DNA of 64,000 nucleotides, from positions 775,106 to 839,105 of the forward strand of contig NW_022985445.1 in assembly GCF_010093595.1 (NCBI RefSeq), given 5' to 3'. The position numbers and the translations under genes were made by a program. Under the pieces are notes generated by a model. That model ran no database searches. It saw nothing but the letters and a program-made list of their open reading frames with translations, and was not told where the DNA came from. Source of the DNA: Mytilinidion resinicola (lineage: Eukaryota; Ascomycota; Dothideomycetes; Mytilinidiales; Mytilinidiaceae). This document shows positions 1-11,776 of this stretch, one piece after another; position 1 is the first letter of the stretch; the number at the start of each line of letters is the position of its first letter.

Positions 1-148
1 ATCATAACCTCTTTATGTGCGTCGTCGTGACGCTTGCTCAGCACCGTCTGAGGTGCCCCGGCAGGTCCTAAAAATCCCTAAACCGCCAGCTTTGGCAAGC
101 CCGACAGCTCCTCAGGCCACCTCAGACGGCGTCAACCAACCCCTAACA

Positions 149-687
149 CTAATACCTAAACGCCACAATCCCCGCCCTTTCAGGATCCAACTTCCCCAGA
201 ACCGTCTTATCCACCCTATCCAGCGCCAGCGCTCCATTGATAACCAGACTCACGCTCCGCCCCAGCCCCTCGACGTACTTCTCCCGCACCTCGGGCCGCA
301 AATGCTCCATACTTACGATGCTATCCAGCCACTCGCAGACCTGCTCGTGGTGCGCGTCCGCGCTGTAGCCCCCGCCGGGCGCGTACTGCCCCATGCGCAT
401 CTGGGAAAGCGTCCAGGGCGACCAGGCGACGATGGGCGCGCGCGCGGTGACGGGGAGCACGATGGCCGGGCAGCCGTCGAGGATGTGGAAGATAATGGTG
501 CCACAGCCGGGTCGGCGCGAGGTCGACCACATGTTGGCGCGGTAGGGGGAGATGCCGGTGAAGAGGAGGACGAGGCGGTTGGTACGGAGGTCGTGCGAGG
601 GGTCGGGGTCGCAGAGGGAGAGGACGTGGGCGGATTCGGCGACGAGCTTGTGGGCCATGGCGTAGTCGGCTGCGAGGGGGTTAGTTA
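149..687 (-). CDS. Conserved-looking protein of unknown function, probably a 3' exon
   Basis: An open frame ends in FRY and stop at 149. The first ATG (658) would give 169 aa, but the frame stays open upstream to a good acceptor (CTAAC branch, then CAG at about 688), so codons for A/S-D-Y-A may precede that Met and this may be a last exon. The composition is that of a real globular protein: Trp, Cys and His are spread along it, with segments such as GCGTIIFHILDGCPAIVLPV and WLDSIV. I do not recognise a family. The upstream exon could lie in the Q-rich open frame (685-2037) on the same strand, in which case the two would be one gene. Exact 5' structure is unresolved. Confidence 0.55.
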
Positions 688-2037
688 GGGGAATGAGATT
701 TGGGAAAAAGGGGGTGGTGAGAGAGTATGCATATGTATCCGTCCCGAAACCGAAAAGAAAAATGGGTACGAACCACCAACGAACGGTCCGAAGAATTGGG
801 CAATTGCAAAGTCATTGCAGCGAGGAATAGAAGGAGTCCGGGCACTCGCAAAGAGATATGGACAGAACCATCCCTTTTCGCAAGCCTGCGTGTTCTTTGC
901 TGGATAGATGCCCGCAAAACGTAGATCTGCATCTACACCCATAAGCTTGTGTTTGATGCCCACCTGCATACTCTTGACTGTCGTTGTCTGGATCATCTTC
1001 TCTTCCTCTGGTAGCATATGTTCTAATATGCCCTTGTCGAGTGCTTGCTCTATAATCTGGAACATGCCGTATTTGATTATAGCGCTCCCTACTATGACGC
1101 CGGCACCACTTGAGACGATCTCGGCGACGAAGCTGTCGGCACCAAATAGGCCAGTTACAAGGCCATCGGCCCCATCAACAAGGGGTGCACCAACAAAAGC
1201 AAAGGTCGTAAAGAGCACGGCATCTCGGTACCGAACATTTGGCAGAGTGACCGGGTTGTTGTCGCCCCAAGGAGAAAGGGCCTTTGGCATTTTTAAGGCC
1301 GTAGTGGCGGTTTGGACGGAGGAACGCGCGACTCGGCCAACAAGAGTATCTCCGAAGAATCGCTGCACTTTTCCAGTCTTCTTTTCATCTTGAGCGCCAG
1401 GGGGCGACATCTGACCTGGTTGGCCGGGAATCTGCGGTTTGCTCGCAGAAGAAGAACTGAATAGTCCACCTGGAGTCGTTTGAACAAAAGACGGTTGCGG
1501 CTGCATAGGTTGCATCATCGGCGGCTGGGCAAATTGTTGTTGAGGCTGCATCATCTGCTGCTGGGGTATCATTTGCTGCTGGGGCATCATTTGCTGAGCT
1601 TGCTGTTGGATAGCTTGGAGCTTCTCCGGAGGCATGTTCTGAACGATCTTTTGAAGCTGTTGCTGCTGATCGGGAGTCATATTTGGAGGATACTGCATAG
1701 GTTGCTGATGGAATCCTGGCTGCATCAACTGGGGAGCTGCGGTCATGGGCTGGAACTGCTGCTGAGGGGCTCCCATGGGCTGGAATTGTTGCGGCGCCGC
1801 CATTCCGGATTGCTGTTGTGTCTGCGGGACATATTCATGTTTTTCTGGTGGATACGACGGCTGCTGAGGCTGTTGTGGTTGCTGTTGCATCGGGGATTGG
1901 ATGTACGTGGGTTGGGGCTGTCCCATGGCGGGTGTTTGGGTCGTGGAGTAGCCTTGAGGAGCTGATTCGTATGGCGGGGGCGCCGAATTCTGGTCAAACT
2001 GGCCCGTTGAAGGGGCTTGTTGGTGCATGGGCTGCAT
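685..2037 (-). CDS. Q/P-rich low-complexity protein with conserved C-terminal half
   Basis: The ATG at 2037 opens a 450-codon frame. Residues 1-205 are Gln/Pro/Met-rich with PPPYE and many QQQ runs, typical of a disordered adaptor or prion-like region. From about residue 220 the sequence becomes ordered: a basic segment (KTGKVQRFFGDTLVGRVARS), then two Gly/Ala-rich hydrophobic stretches (about 280-330) and a charged segment (HMLPEEEKMIQTTTVKS) ending near GVDADLRF at about residue 367. Such N-terminal Q-rich proteins with a short conserved C-domain are common in filamentous ascomycetes, and the function is unknown. The last 60 residues of the open frame look non-coding, so the true end is probably an earlier stop in another exon or a splice into 149-687. 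Confidence 0.6.
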   Translation of the reverse strand: MQPMHQQAPSTGQFDQNSAPPPYESAPQGYSTTQTPAMGQPQPTYIQSPMQQQPQQPQQPSYPPEKHEYVPQTQQQSGMAAPQQFQPMGAPQQQFQPMTAAPQLMQPGFHQQPMQYPPNMTPDQQQQLQKIVQNMPPEKLQAIQQQAQQMMPQQQMIPQQQMMQPQQQFAQPPMMQPMQPQPSFVQTTPGGLFSSSSASKPQIPGQPGQMSPPGAQDEKKTGKVQRFFGDTLVGRVARSSVQTATTALKMPKALSPWGDNNPVTLPNVRYRDAVLFTTFAFVGAPLVDGADGLVTGLFGADSFVAEIVSSGAGVIVGSAIIKYGMFQIIEQALDKGILEHMLPEEEKMIQTTTVKSMQVGIKHKLMGVDADLRFAGIYPAKNTQACEKGWFCPYLFASARTPSIPRCNDFAIAQFFGPFVGGSYPFFFSVSGRIHMHTLSPPPFSQISFP

Positions 2038-3196
2038 CTTTGAAGTTTCTTTTAACAGTGCTGTTTTGTCCCAAATGGACTGAATCCCGAGGCGAGGTCC
2101 TAAATGGGTTGTGAGACAGTGCTACGTTGCTCTCCAGGCAGCGGTTCTGAGTCGCACAGTGACTTCACAGAAAAGAGGGAAATGAGAATTATATGGAGAC
2201 GATGGCATTAGATATATGTAGAGTATGAAAGACGGAAATGAACAGGGAGAGACGAGAAGGATGCGGCTGCAGTTAAAGAAACCCGAGGGAAGAAAGGCTG
2301 GACCTCAGCCGCTCTTGGCTTGCTTCATACTTGACCGTGTCTGGCAGGCTGTTCCACGCTTGCTCGTTTACGCGAGAATCAATACCGCGCCGTAGCGCCA
2401 TGCAGCAGTGGCGGTCCCGCCAAGCTCAGACGACTCTCTGCGGGATGGAGGCGGTGCACGATGGACCGGACGTGTGGCTGGAGGGGCGTGGTGTTGAGTC
2501 TGGCATTGCGTTGCCGCAGTGTTTCAGATGGCGGAATCGAGGCTCGCGTAAAGGGGCGCCGGCACCTATCAAACCCACGTGCTCTGCTAGCGAGCTGGAG
2601 AAGGATCGCCGGCATGATGGAGAGAAATGGCCAAACGTGATGCGTGACAGCATGAAAGATGGATCGAAAGCCCGGAGAGCACTCAGCGGCCAGCAAATGG
2701 GCCGCCAGGGTGGATGCATGTCGTGCCGAGCCGCCAGCACGGCGTCGGCACATGGCCCCGGAATGCTTGGAGGGCGCTTAGGGTCACGTGAGCCATGCTG
2801 GAGTCGTGAAGGCTCGGATGGCAGCCAACCACGAGCCCCTATCCAACCCTGCTGCACCGAGCGGGCACTTGGCACATCACAGCTCGCGGATAGGCGCTGC
2901 GTCGGGCGCTTCGAGCAGGCCCAAGGCCAAGCAGGCCGCTTGTGAGGTCTGCCCAAGATGCAGTAGCGGCGAGAGTACGTAGACGTGCAACTATCGAGGC
3001 TGCACAGCTGTATGTATGTCCTGGCCACCGCTTCCCTGGAACTCTCTGACACGATATCTCCGCAGTGCTTTCCTCCTCCCGGCACACAGCTGCCGTCCAG
3101 CGTCATCTCCCGCCTACCCCGCGATACCACGCCGCCACGTTTGAGCCCGCACGCGCGGCAAACATCGCGAAGTCACCACCTCATCTGCACCCAACC
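2038..3196. other. Intergenic, divergent promoter region
   Basis: 1.16 kb between two divergently transcribed genes. Several overlapping open frames on both strands here reflect GC-rich, stop-poor sequence, and none has protein-like composition or splice logic. I see no repeat or RNA gene. Confidence 0.5.
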
Positions 3197-6100
3197 ATGG
3201 ATCCACGCAGGCAGGGCCGTCCGGAGGAGGAGCTGTTCTTCCGCCCCTCTGCAGATGCTCCCGAGACGCCCACCGTCGGGCCCCTGAGAATCAACAAGGC
3301 CTCTCCTCCGCCTCGACTCCCCTCCGCGGGCAGCGGCAGCGATGGCGGATTCTCGCGCCCTCCGCCTATGCCAACCTTCCCATCACCTCCTACGAACCCT
3401 CCCACAGCTCCTCTGCCGTACCCCGACGACCGCGCAAAAGACAAAGCTCCCACGGGCCGCCCCGTATACACCCCCCTATCAGCACAAGAGCGGGCATCGC
3501 GGAACGCTACGCCTCCTGATAATGACGAAAGACGACGACGCTCAAGTACCACGCAGCCTTCAGGGGGCTCGCCGCGAACAAAATTCAGTGCCGACGATCC
3601 GAATAGGCCCACATTGTCAGGTTACGGTCATGCACCGCGGGCGGGCGAGGGGCGCGAGGGAGCTATCCAGCCATCGAAGCTAGCAGAGAGGCGTGGGACT
3701 GTCCCAAAGCCTCTCCCCGACTCCCCAGGCCCAGAGACGCCTGAGAAGGAGAGCTTGTTCCAGAAGCAGCCAGTCCGTCAAGGCTCGGTCCCTGGAGAGG
3801 TGCCAAACCCTTATCCAGACTATCATCAACAGTACTGGCCACCTCCGGGTCCTGTTTCGCCGAGAGGTCCAGCGCCGACCCTCAAGATTCCAAACCCAGG
3901 CGGCATCAACAGACTGAGCTCCACTGCATCGACCTCAACTACCAGGGCGCAGAGGGGATCACCTCCCCCTCCCGAGACCCCTATCATTCCACCTCCGAGT
4001 GGTGGTATTGAAGCTCGATTCGCAGCCGCCGGAATCGCCGGGAACTCGACACTTACCAGCCTTCAGGCGCAGAATCTTCAAAATGCTGCGGCAGCACAGC
4101 GTAACCAGGTCTATGCAAACTCTCAGCCTAAGCCTACCGTCTCTTCGCCTCCCCCAGCTCAGCAACAGCCCCCGCGAAGGCCCTGGACTCCTACTGAACA
4201 GCCTGGGAGCCAGCCACATGGCCCACCGACTGTTTATCAAGGGCCAGATGAAGTCAACGATCCGCCCCCTGAACCAGTATCCGCGCCTCAATCTGTGGCA
4301 CGATTTTCTCCCCCTCCGGTAGCAATGCAAGTGCCCCCTGAACATCCGGTACAGCAGGATTTGTCTCGAATGCACATTCACGATGAGCCTCCACCAGCCT
4401 ATTCGAGTGTGCCGCAACCTGCTGGGGGAGTACCGGCACAAGGCTATCCCAATGAGAAACGCAACACCGTGATCAATCAGCCCACGCCTGCTCCTGCTAT
4501 TATGAGCGATGCCAGTGTTCAAAACCACCCTGCTTTTGCGAACGATCCTCGTCAACCGAGCAGATCAACTCCCCAGCCCGGAGGATCGGTTGGTATGACT
4601 CCTGTTCAACCTCCTAATGCCTCACCTGGGCCAGGACCAGCCTCTCCGCCTCCACTACCGGAAGGCTGGATCGCGCACCTTGATCCTGGTTCTGGGCAAT
4701 ACTACTATATCCATCTTCCCACACAGTCAACACAATGGGAATTCCCCAAGGGACCCACGCCGCTTAATTTGAATGAGCCCATGTCTCCCACGGGTACTTT
4801 CGTCAATCCCTTGACTTCGCCAAGTTTTGGCCCAATGGGCGGCAAGACACCCATGGCTTCGCCTGGATTTCCACCACAGTCGGCAACGTATCACAGCGAT
4901 ATGATGAGCATGGCAGGTATTGCAAGCCCAACCGCTTCAGGCTTCACGGGCCCACCTCCAGCCGCTGGAGTAGACATGTACAAAGTTGCGCCCACTAACA
5001 ATGTCTACTTTGGGCCTTATTTGAGGTACACCAATATGGACCTTGAGCGAGGGCTATGGCTTGGGTCGATTCTCCTTGTGACAAATGCACCCCAGCCTCC
5101 CACCATCCACATTCATCAGAGTGTGGACCTTTCTCCGAATCCCCGTCAACTCAAGGCGAATCCTATCTTCACCCATCAAACGTGGATGTTCTACAGATAT
5201 GACGTTGACCTGCGAATGGAGGAGGATCATAGCGCAAAGTGGACTTACGCAATCACATCTCATCTTGGGTGTACACGGTTCGAATTCCTAGTTGCGGGAC
5301 GCCATGAAACGAGTTGGCGATTCATCGCACATTCTGGCAACGACTTCGCTCTTAATGTCAATGCAAACGAGAGATCCAAGCTTGGTGGCATTGGGTTCAT
5401 GTGGAAAGACATTCTACAGAAGAACGCTGAATGTGGTGGGTTCCACGTGCAGTTAGGGCTAGGAGATCAAATCTATGCGGATCGTCTATGGAAAGACATC
5501 CCGCTACTGAAACAATGGACGGCCACGAGCGGAAAAGAGAACAGAAAGAACGCCATTTGGACAGCGAAGCATGAGGAGGAGGTTTCGCATGCCTACTTCC
5601 ACTACTACACGAGCCATTTCGATCAACCACATCTGAGAGAGGCCTTTGCTCAGATCCCACATATCCTATCTCTCGATGACCACGATATTTTCGATGGCTT
5701 CGGATCGTACCCTGAGTACATGCAATTCTCAAACATGTTCAAGAACATTGGAAGGATCGGTATTGAGATGTATCTTCTCTTCCAGCACCATACTACCCTA
5801 GAAATATTGCGGAACGTCGGTAACGACCAAGACCTGTTCACCATCACCGGAACGGGATGGCATTTCGTCAAGTATCTAGGCCCTTGTGTTGTGGTAGTTG
5901 GGCCAGATTGCCGATCGGAACGAAACCCACATCAAGTGATGGCAGGGCCAACATATCAAGGAATCTTCCCCAAGGTGGCTACCCTTCCACCCAGCGTTCA
6001 GCATTGCATCTGGATGATCCCAGTGCCCCTTATCTATCCCCGCCTGGAATCTCTAGAAACCTTGGGTAACACGGTGGCAACCGGAAAGAAGGCCGTTACC

Positions 6101-6935
6101 GGTACCTTCAATATACTAGGAAAGGTAACTAGCTCTGTCGCTGGCGTCGTTGGCGCGAAATCTGTGGTCGGCGAAGGTTTCAGCTCTGTCAAGAAAGCTA
6201 TTGGGAAGTCGGGTTTGATGAGCGGAGTTCTGAGTCCATTTGGAGATATCGATATGCTCGACGAGTTACGAGATCAATGGACGCATGAATCCAAGGTGAG
6301 CATCTCGGGCAACTAAATTTTGATTATTTTCTAACCCTTTTCAGGACCTAGAACGCACTTACCTCATTCGGACATTGCAGGGCATCGCGCATAATAAGTC
6401 ACTGCGCATGAGCTTTTTCTCGGGCGGTGAGTTTTTTATAATCTTTGAAAGTAATTCAGCGCTAATTCTCCGCTTAGGTGTTGACTGCTGTGGCGCTGGA
6501 CTTGTCCATGATCCTTCGAAACCGCAAGATCACAAGACGATGTACCAGATAATATCGTCATCGGTCGTGAACGCTCCGCCCAGCAACTATGTTCTTCGAC
6601 TGCTGCATAACAACAAAGCCCTCTACATTCCAGCGAACGGACACCGCAGCACTCACACGCCATCAGACACCAAGGAGGACATGATGGAGATTTTTACCCA
6701 AGACGTGAACGGCGCTGCCCGCGAGTTGAAACGGCTCATGGGCCGTAGGAACTATGTCGCTTGTGTGATATACGATCCGGAGATTGTCAACGGGACTTTC
6801 GGACAGGCAGTTCCGGGACATGGTGGTGGGAAGCTCAGTCTCGCGGTCGACTTTATGGTGCAGAATGACGGTCCATACGCATCGCCGATGAAGTATGGGC
6901 CAGTCATCATACCCAGCTTGGAGTATGGTCGTTAG
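3197..6935 (+). CDS. WW-domain / PhoD-like phosphatase protein
   Basis: Three exons (3197-6295, 6345-6426, 6478-6935) encode 1212 aa. The introns of 49 and 51 nt both have GTGAG donors. Residues 1-485 are Pro/Ser-rich and disordered. A WW domain lies at about 487-519 (LPEGW...YYYIHLPTQSTQWEFP, both Trp present). From about 600 the C-terminal half matches the fungal PhoD-like metallophosphatase group: GLGDQIYADRLW and SLDDHDIFDGFGSYPE carry the Asp/His metal-binding signature, and a late GGVDCCGAG segment follows the second splice. Known PhoD enzymes hydrolyse phosphodiesters or phosphomonoesters; here the substrate is not known. The WW domain suggests recruitment by Pro-rich partners (inference). 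The frame opens farther upstream to 3065, but ATG 3197 follows a normal leader and starts MDPRRQG. Confidence 0.88.
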
Positions 6936-7239
6936 GAGCGTATCTTTTCTGGGTTATGCTTGCTTGGTGTTTAGTCGCAATTAGCGTGGCATGGCCAGTC
7001 TTGTACTTTCTTCTACATATGACCGCTTGAGGGGTGTTCGAAGAATTAGGACGATGAGTAGACAGTGAAAGAAATTCAATAACACAGTAATGCTCATACC
7101 TCACATTATGTGACTGCTTGAAGCCCTACCGTACCTTCCATAGCGGGGCTCTGAACCATGGCACGTGATCACCGATGCCGGCTTCTTCTGAAGCTCGAAG
7201 CGCAATCTTGTCTCGCCTTCAAAAGCCATACACAACACT
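6936..7239. other. Intergenic spacer
   Basis: About 300 bp between two same-strand genes, AT-richer after the stop codon. No gene, repeat or RNA is visible. Confidence 0.5.
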
Positions 7240-8203
7240 ATGGCAACCTCAGCAATACAAACGGCATCTATACCGCGCTTCCTACTCCCAAGGTTAACAT
7301 GGGCCTCGACGTCGGTTAGCCCAGCGATCTCCGCTGGCCTCCTCCAGCCAAATCGTAACCGGAGCTTCACAACAGAAGCTATAGCAGGCACACCGCATGC
7401 TTCTCTCGGAAGCCCAAAGGCCACCTGGACCAGAGTCGCATCAATCAATTGCAGTACCACATCGAAACTCCCATCGACACAGCGACGCTCGGAGATACTG
7501 TCGACCTTGAATACCCGGCGCACCTTTTCCTCTACAGCGCGTCAAGCGCGGGACCACCACTTTGACACGCTGAAATTTGTGCAGCGGTTAAAGGGCGATG
7601 GCTTCACGGAGGAACAAGCGGTGGCTATGATGAAGGTCCTGAGCGATGTCATAGAAGAGAGGCAGGCTCCCTAGACAAGCTAGTCCAAAGCGTATGCTAA
7701 CACGGCCCAGCATCCAGAACCTCACGAGGACAATGGTGCTCCGCGAAGACCAAGAACGCGCAACCTATACCCAGAAAGTCGACTTCGCAAAACTGCGCTC
7801 CGAACTCCTGACCGCCGACTCGACGGAGTCGTCACTGACGCGCGCCTCGCACGAACGGCTCACCAACGAACTCACCAAGCTGAATTCGAGGCTGAGGGAC
7901 GAGATACAACGGACGCAGGCGTCTGTGCGGCTGGATCTGAACCTCGAGAAGGGGCGGATTAGGGAGGAGGCGAATGTGCAGGAGTTGAAGATCAAGGAGA
8001 CAGAGACGCGGATTGAGCAGGAGACAGCGGTGCTGAGGGAGAAGTTGGAGGCAGTCAAGTTCTCGACGCTGCAGTGGCTGATGTATGTGGAGCGTTCCAT
8101 TCTGCTTATTCGTATGAAGATATGGGAGCTAACTGTGCTATCTAGGGGCGTCTGTACGGGTACAGCGGCGCTCATGTTGGGTGTGTGGCGCTTGTTGATG
8201 TAG
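7240..8203 (+). CDS. FMP32: Mitochondrial CCDC90/MCUR1-family (DUF1640) protein
   Basis: Exons 7240-7661, 7711-8082 and 8146-8203 give 283 aa. The N-terminus is Ser/Thr/Arg-rich with no acidic residues early, as in a mitochondrial presequence. The family core follows: FDTLKFVQRLKGDGFTEEQA, then SIQNLTRTMV, TYTQKVDFAKLRSE and RLDLNLEKGRIREE in a long coiled coil. The last 20 residues form a membrane segment with Gly-Thr-Ala-Ala. Yeast Fmp32 has been linked to cytochrome oxidase assembly and animal MCUR1/CCDC90B to the inner-membrane calcium uniporter; which role applies here cannot be told. Intron 1 (7662-7710) is a GC-AG intron with a perfect CTAAC branch. Intron 2 (8083-8145) is GT-AG. Both junctions restore the family consensus. 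Confidence 0.92.
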
Positions 8204-9369
8204 AGGGCTTGCCTCTTGCTACAGCGTCAGAGGACGCATCCCTCCCAGTAGGAGGAAGTATCTCTTACTACAGCATATCACTGTATTATTCAACTGTAGG
8301 TATCGGGATACGAATACTCTCCTCTGACCTCATCGCGGTTGATGTTGAGGGAGTCGGCCAATCGCCGCAGTATCAAACACGGCGCATGACAGCCGGTGCA
8401 CAGCGTTCTCAAGACGGTGATTCGACGAGAGTCGACAGTCGACGAAAAGACGGGAATATGCCGGAAAAACAGGCAGCAGCATGATGGGGTGTTACGATAC
8501 GAAATGCAGCGGGTGTAACGATAGACAGCCTTCTTCCTTGTATAGAACCTAAATACCACGCTTCTGGCATCAAATGCCCCAAATGCCCCAAAACGGCAAT
8601 AATATCACTTTCGATGCATGTCGATGGCGTAGAATCATCTCGAAATAAGCACCTGAGACGCTGGCCGTGGGCTGGCCGACCCAGCTGAAACACACGATAC
8701 AAGAACACCCGTGACGAGACTGAGCCGCGAGATTACTCGAATCACCGGGCGATACGGGTGCGTTTGCTGGCAGCGATGCCAGGTTTTTTATCGGGGTAGC
8801 TGCCCAACCCAGCGAGAAGAGCGATTCACAGCCCCTCTGCTCTGGTGTTGCCAGCCAACAGCAACGCCCAAAGAAGGCATCCGCTGGGCCCTATCAACGC
8901 GTGACTGGTGTGATGGCTGGCCCTCTCCGCAGTCCACGCTCAGCGGAAGCAATGCAGCGCTGTGGAGGCCGCAGAGCAGACCGCCTATCGTCCGTCTCCC
9001 GCTTAATTGCACATGTCGGCGAGCCAGGTGGGCGGCGCACGATGTGGCGATGTGACGATGCCGGAGCCAGCCCCAGCAGGGCGCGGGCAGGGCGATGCCG
9101 GGCCCTCTGCTGCAGCAAGCAGTGCGCTGCTGGTGGAATGCTCGCGGGGCACTGGGGCGATGGCACCGGTGAAATGGTGTTTCTGCGCGGGAGGATTGGC
9201 GTCGTGTTGCTGCGCTGCCACCCCTCTTCGCTAATTTGAAAACAAGCCTTCCTGCCTTCGTCCTCACTCACCTAAACCTTCAACCACCACCAAACACCCG
9301 CTGTCCACCTCCCAACAACCCGCCCACACCCAACCCACGCCCACACTCCGCTACTCTACACCAGTCAGA
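8204..9369. other. Intergenic, long leader region of the 14-3-3 gene
   Basis: 1.17 kb of GC-rich sequence with many open frames on both strands but none with convincing protein character. The last 130 bp (about 9240-9369) are C/A-rich and pyrimidine-biased, as in strongly expressed fungal leaders. Confidence 0.45.
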
Positions 9370-10705
9370 ATGGCAACTGAAGTAAGTCCCCGCTCCCGCA
9401 GGCGCCCTGCCCGTCCGCCCCGCGGCGGAATGCCCCTCTGGGCGCTTGCCATGTCACGATAGGCCTCAATGCTAACGTCCACCCAGCGCGAGAGGTACCC
9501 GCCGCCCCATGCCCCGTCTGTAGAGCCTCCCATTGACCTCCCCACAGCAAGACTTTCCTCGCGCGGCTCTGCGAGCAGGCCGAGCGCTACGATGGTGAGC
9601 GTCGCCCGCCCGCTAATTCCTAACGTGCATCGCGTGCTGACTTCAGTCCTCTCCAGAGATGGTCACGTACATGAAGGTTAGTGATCTCCGCGTCCCCGAC
9701 TGTACTGGCTTCATTGCTGACCCGTTCGCAGGAAGTTGCTAAGGTAGGCCCATCCCATCGCATCCGATCACGCCAGCGCCGCCCCTCAAAGCCGCGCTGC
9801 TTATCGCCGTGTCCTAACAACAGTCTCAGATCGGCGGCGAGTTGACCGTGGACGAGCGCAACCTTCTCTCCGTGGCCTACAAGAACGTCGTTGGCACGAG
9901 ACGTGCGTCGTGGCGCATAATCTCCTCGATCGAGCAGAAGGAGGAGTCCAAGGGCTCCGAGAAGCACGTCGGTACTATCCGTGACTACCGCCAGAAGATC
10001 GAGACCGAGCTCGAGAAGGTCTGCCAGGATGTCCTCAACGTGCTCGATGAGTCTCTCATCCCCAAGGCCGAATCTGGCGAGAGCAAGGTCTTCTACCACA
10101 AGATGTACGTACTGTCCGCCCCATCGATTTCCGCAGCCTTGGCGCGACATTGGGTCTCATCACGTACTAATCAATCGTTCACTACAGGAAGGGCGACTAC
10201 CACCGTTATCTAGCCGAGTTCGCCTCTGGCGAGAAGCGCAAGGTTGCTGCCACCGCCGCACACGAGGCGTACAAGGTATGATGCAATCACAGCGACTGCC
10301 TCCCGTTGTGACTATCCAGCTGACCCTCGCACACAGACTGCCACCGATGTCGCCCAGACCGAGCTCACCCCCACCCACCCCATCCGCCTCGGTCTCGCGC
10401 TGAACTTCTCCGTCTTCTACTACGAGATCCTCAACTCGCCTGATCGCGCTTGCCATCTTGCCAAGCAGGCCTTCGATGATGCTATCGCCGAGCTCGACTC
10501 ATTGTCCGAGGAGTCCTACCGGGACAGCACGCTCATCATGCAGTTGCTCCGTGACAACCTCACCCTCTGGACGTCGTCGGATGGCGCCGAAGCTGAGCCC
10601 ACGAGCGAGGCCCCCAAGGAGGAGAAGGCTGCTGAGCCAAAGGAGGCTCCCGCTGCTGCCCCCGAGACGACTGAGGAACAACCGCCTGCTCCGGCCGCTG
10701 CTTAG
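9370..10705 (+). CDS. BMH1: 14-3-3 protein
   Basis: Eight exons (9370-9381, 9487-9494, 9548-9594, 9657-9676, 9732-9743, 9830-10104, 10188-10275, 10337-10705) encode 276 aa. Family hallmarks are all present: the [13 protein letters not shown] segment, [36 protein letters not shown] and the C-terminal [15 protein letters not shown] and DNLTLWTS helices. 14-3-3 proteins are dimeric cytosolic adaptors that bind phosphoserine/threonine peptides and control signalling, cell cycle and trehalose/nitrogen metabolism. The tail after TLWTS is a 45-residue Glu/Ala/Pro-rich extension, as in other fungi. Four of the first five exons are only 8-20 nt, so the 5' end is easily mis-annotated. The symbol is the yeast name; the Aspergillus name is artA. 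Confidence 0.96.
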
Positions 10706-11776
10706 ACGTGCCCAATCTCAATCCCACGACTATCTGTTTCCTAGCCGAGCACGCCGGGCAAGCAAACAGGTGGATCATCTCGCAGGAGACATCTCAAGGA
10801 CAGCAGGCATGGCAGGAACACGATGGTCGGGTCGTCACGGCGCGAGTCGATTGGAGTTTGTTTCCTTGTCTTGAAAATTGGTACAGTACACTAGCGGCTC
10901 GGAATTTACCCTACGAATTGTCATGCCTGTTTTCATTCCAGATGCCCCCAGCACCTCCCTGCTGTTTGTTTGTCCTCTCTTACACCCGGACTCTCTTAGT
11001 CTCCCTGCTGTTTTTGCGGTTTGCCCCTCCTACCTTTTGTGTTTCCTTTCCTTTTCAATTCCCACAACCCTTAAACTAAACAACCACAAATAATCCCGGC
11101 TCCTAACGGATTAAAGGCACTTTGATGGACACATCGCATCTGCTGTAGCGGTTTCTTTCTTCTTGTAGTGTGTGTGCTATTGGAGAAGGCGTAAGGGGAG
11201 ATGGGCGGCCGGTATGCTATGATGCAGATGCCTTCTCTCTTTTAGCCAGGTCAGATCTTAGGCTACACTTTAGAATGGACTGCAGATGATCCTTTTTCTG
11301 TGGTAGTGTTTTTGCATGTGAGGCTGTGATTGAAGGTGGTGAGAGTATTCAGCCTGGTTTGGAGGTGCTCGGATCGTGCACTGAGACGTGTGTGCTATGT
11401 ATTTGAACGATAGCTATTGACTGCCTCACATATCCAACCCATCAAATCAACTCTTGCGCTAATTCTCTATCATTCAGATAGATGGCGTTGATGGCAATCT
11501 GATATTGTTCTCCAACCCCGCTCATCCATCCGCCTGACCTACACCAACTTAAAAAACCTGCCCCACCAACGCCACTAAAACTTTGTGCCCTTCCCAGCTC
11601 CAACGCAACATTGCCCATAGCCTACGTCGCGTCCTGACTTCACAACACCGATATGCTTCCTCGATGACCCATCCCAACTTCTCAAAGCCTGCGTACACCA
11701 CAACCCGGACGATGCCCCCACGCCCATAACCTCCCCTACACACGTCGAAGAGAGAGAGAGAGAGAGAACCGTCGCC
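10706..11776. other. Intergenic, 3' UTR and (GA)n promoter tract
   Basis: About 1 kb after the 14-3-3 stop, pyrimidine-rich and then AT-richer, consistent with a long 3' UTR followed by the next promoter. A (GA)n run lies at 11749-11767, ten bases before the DPH4 ATG. No gene seen. Confidence 0.5.

Noticed and set aside
2331..3130. Long overlapping open frames on both strands
   Set aside because: Overlapping frames in GC-rich intergenic sequence with Arg/Ser/Ala-rich shadow composition; no conserved motif.
8711..9267. Several frames of 75-159 codons before the 14-3-3 gene
   Set aside because: All overlap one another on both strands and have random-looking Arg/Pro/Cys-rich composition.
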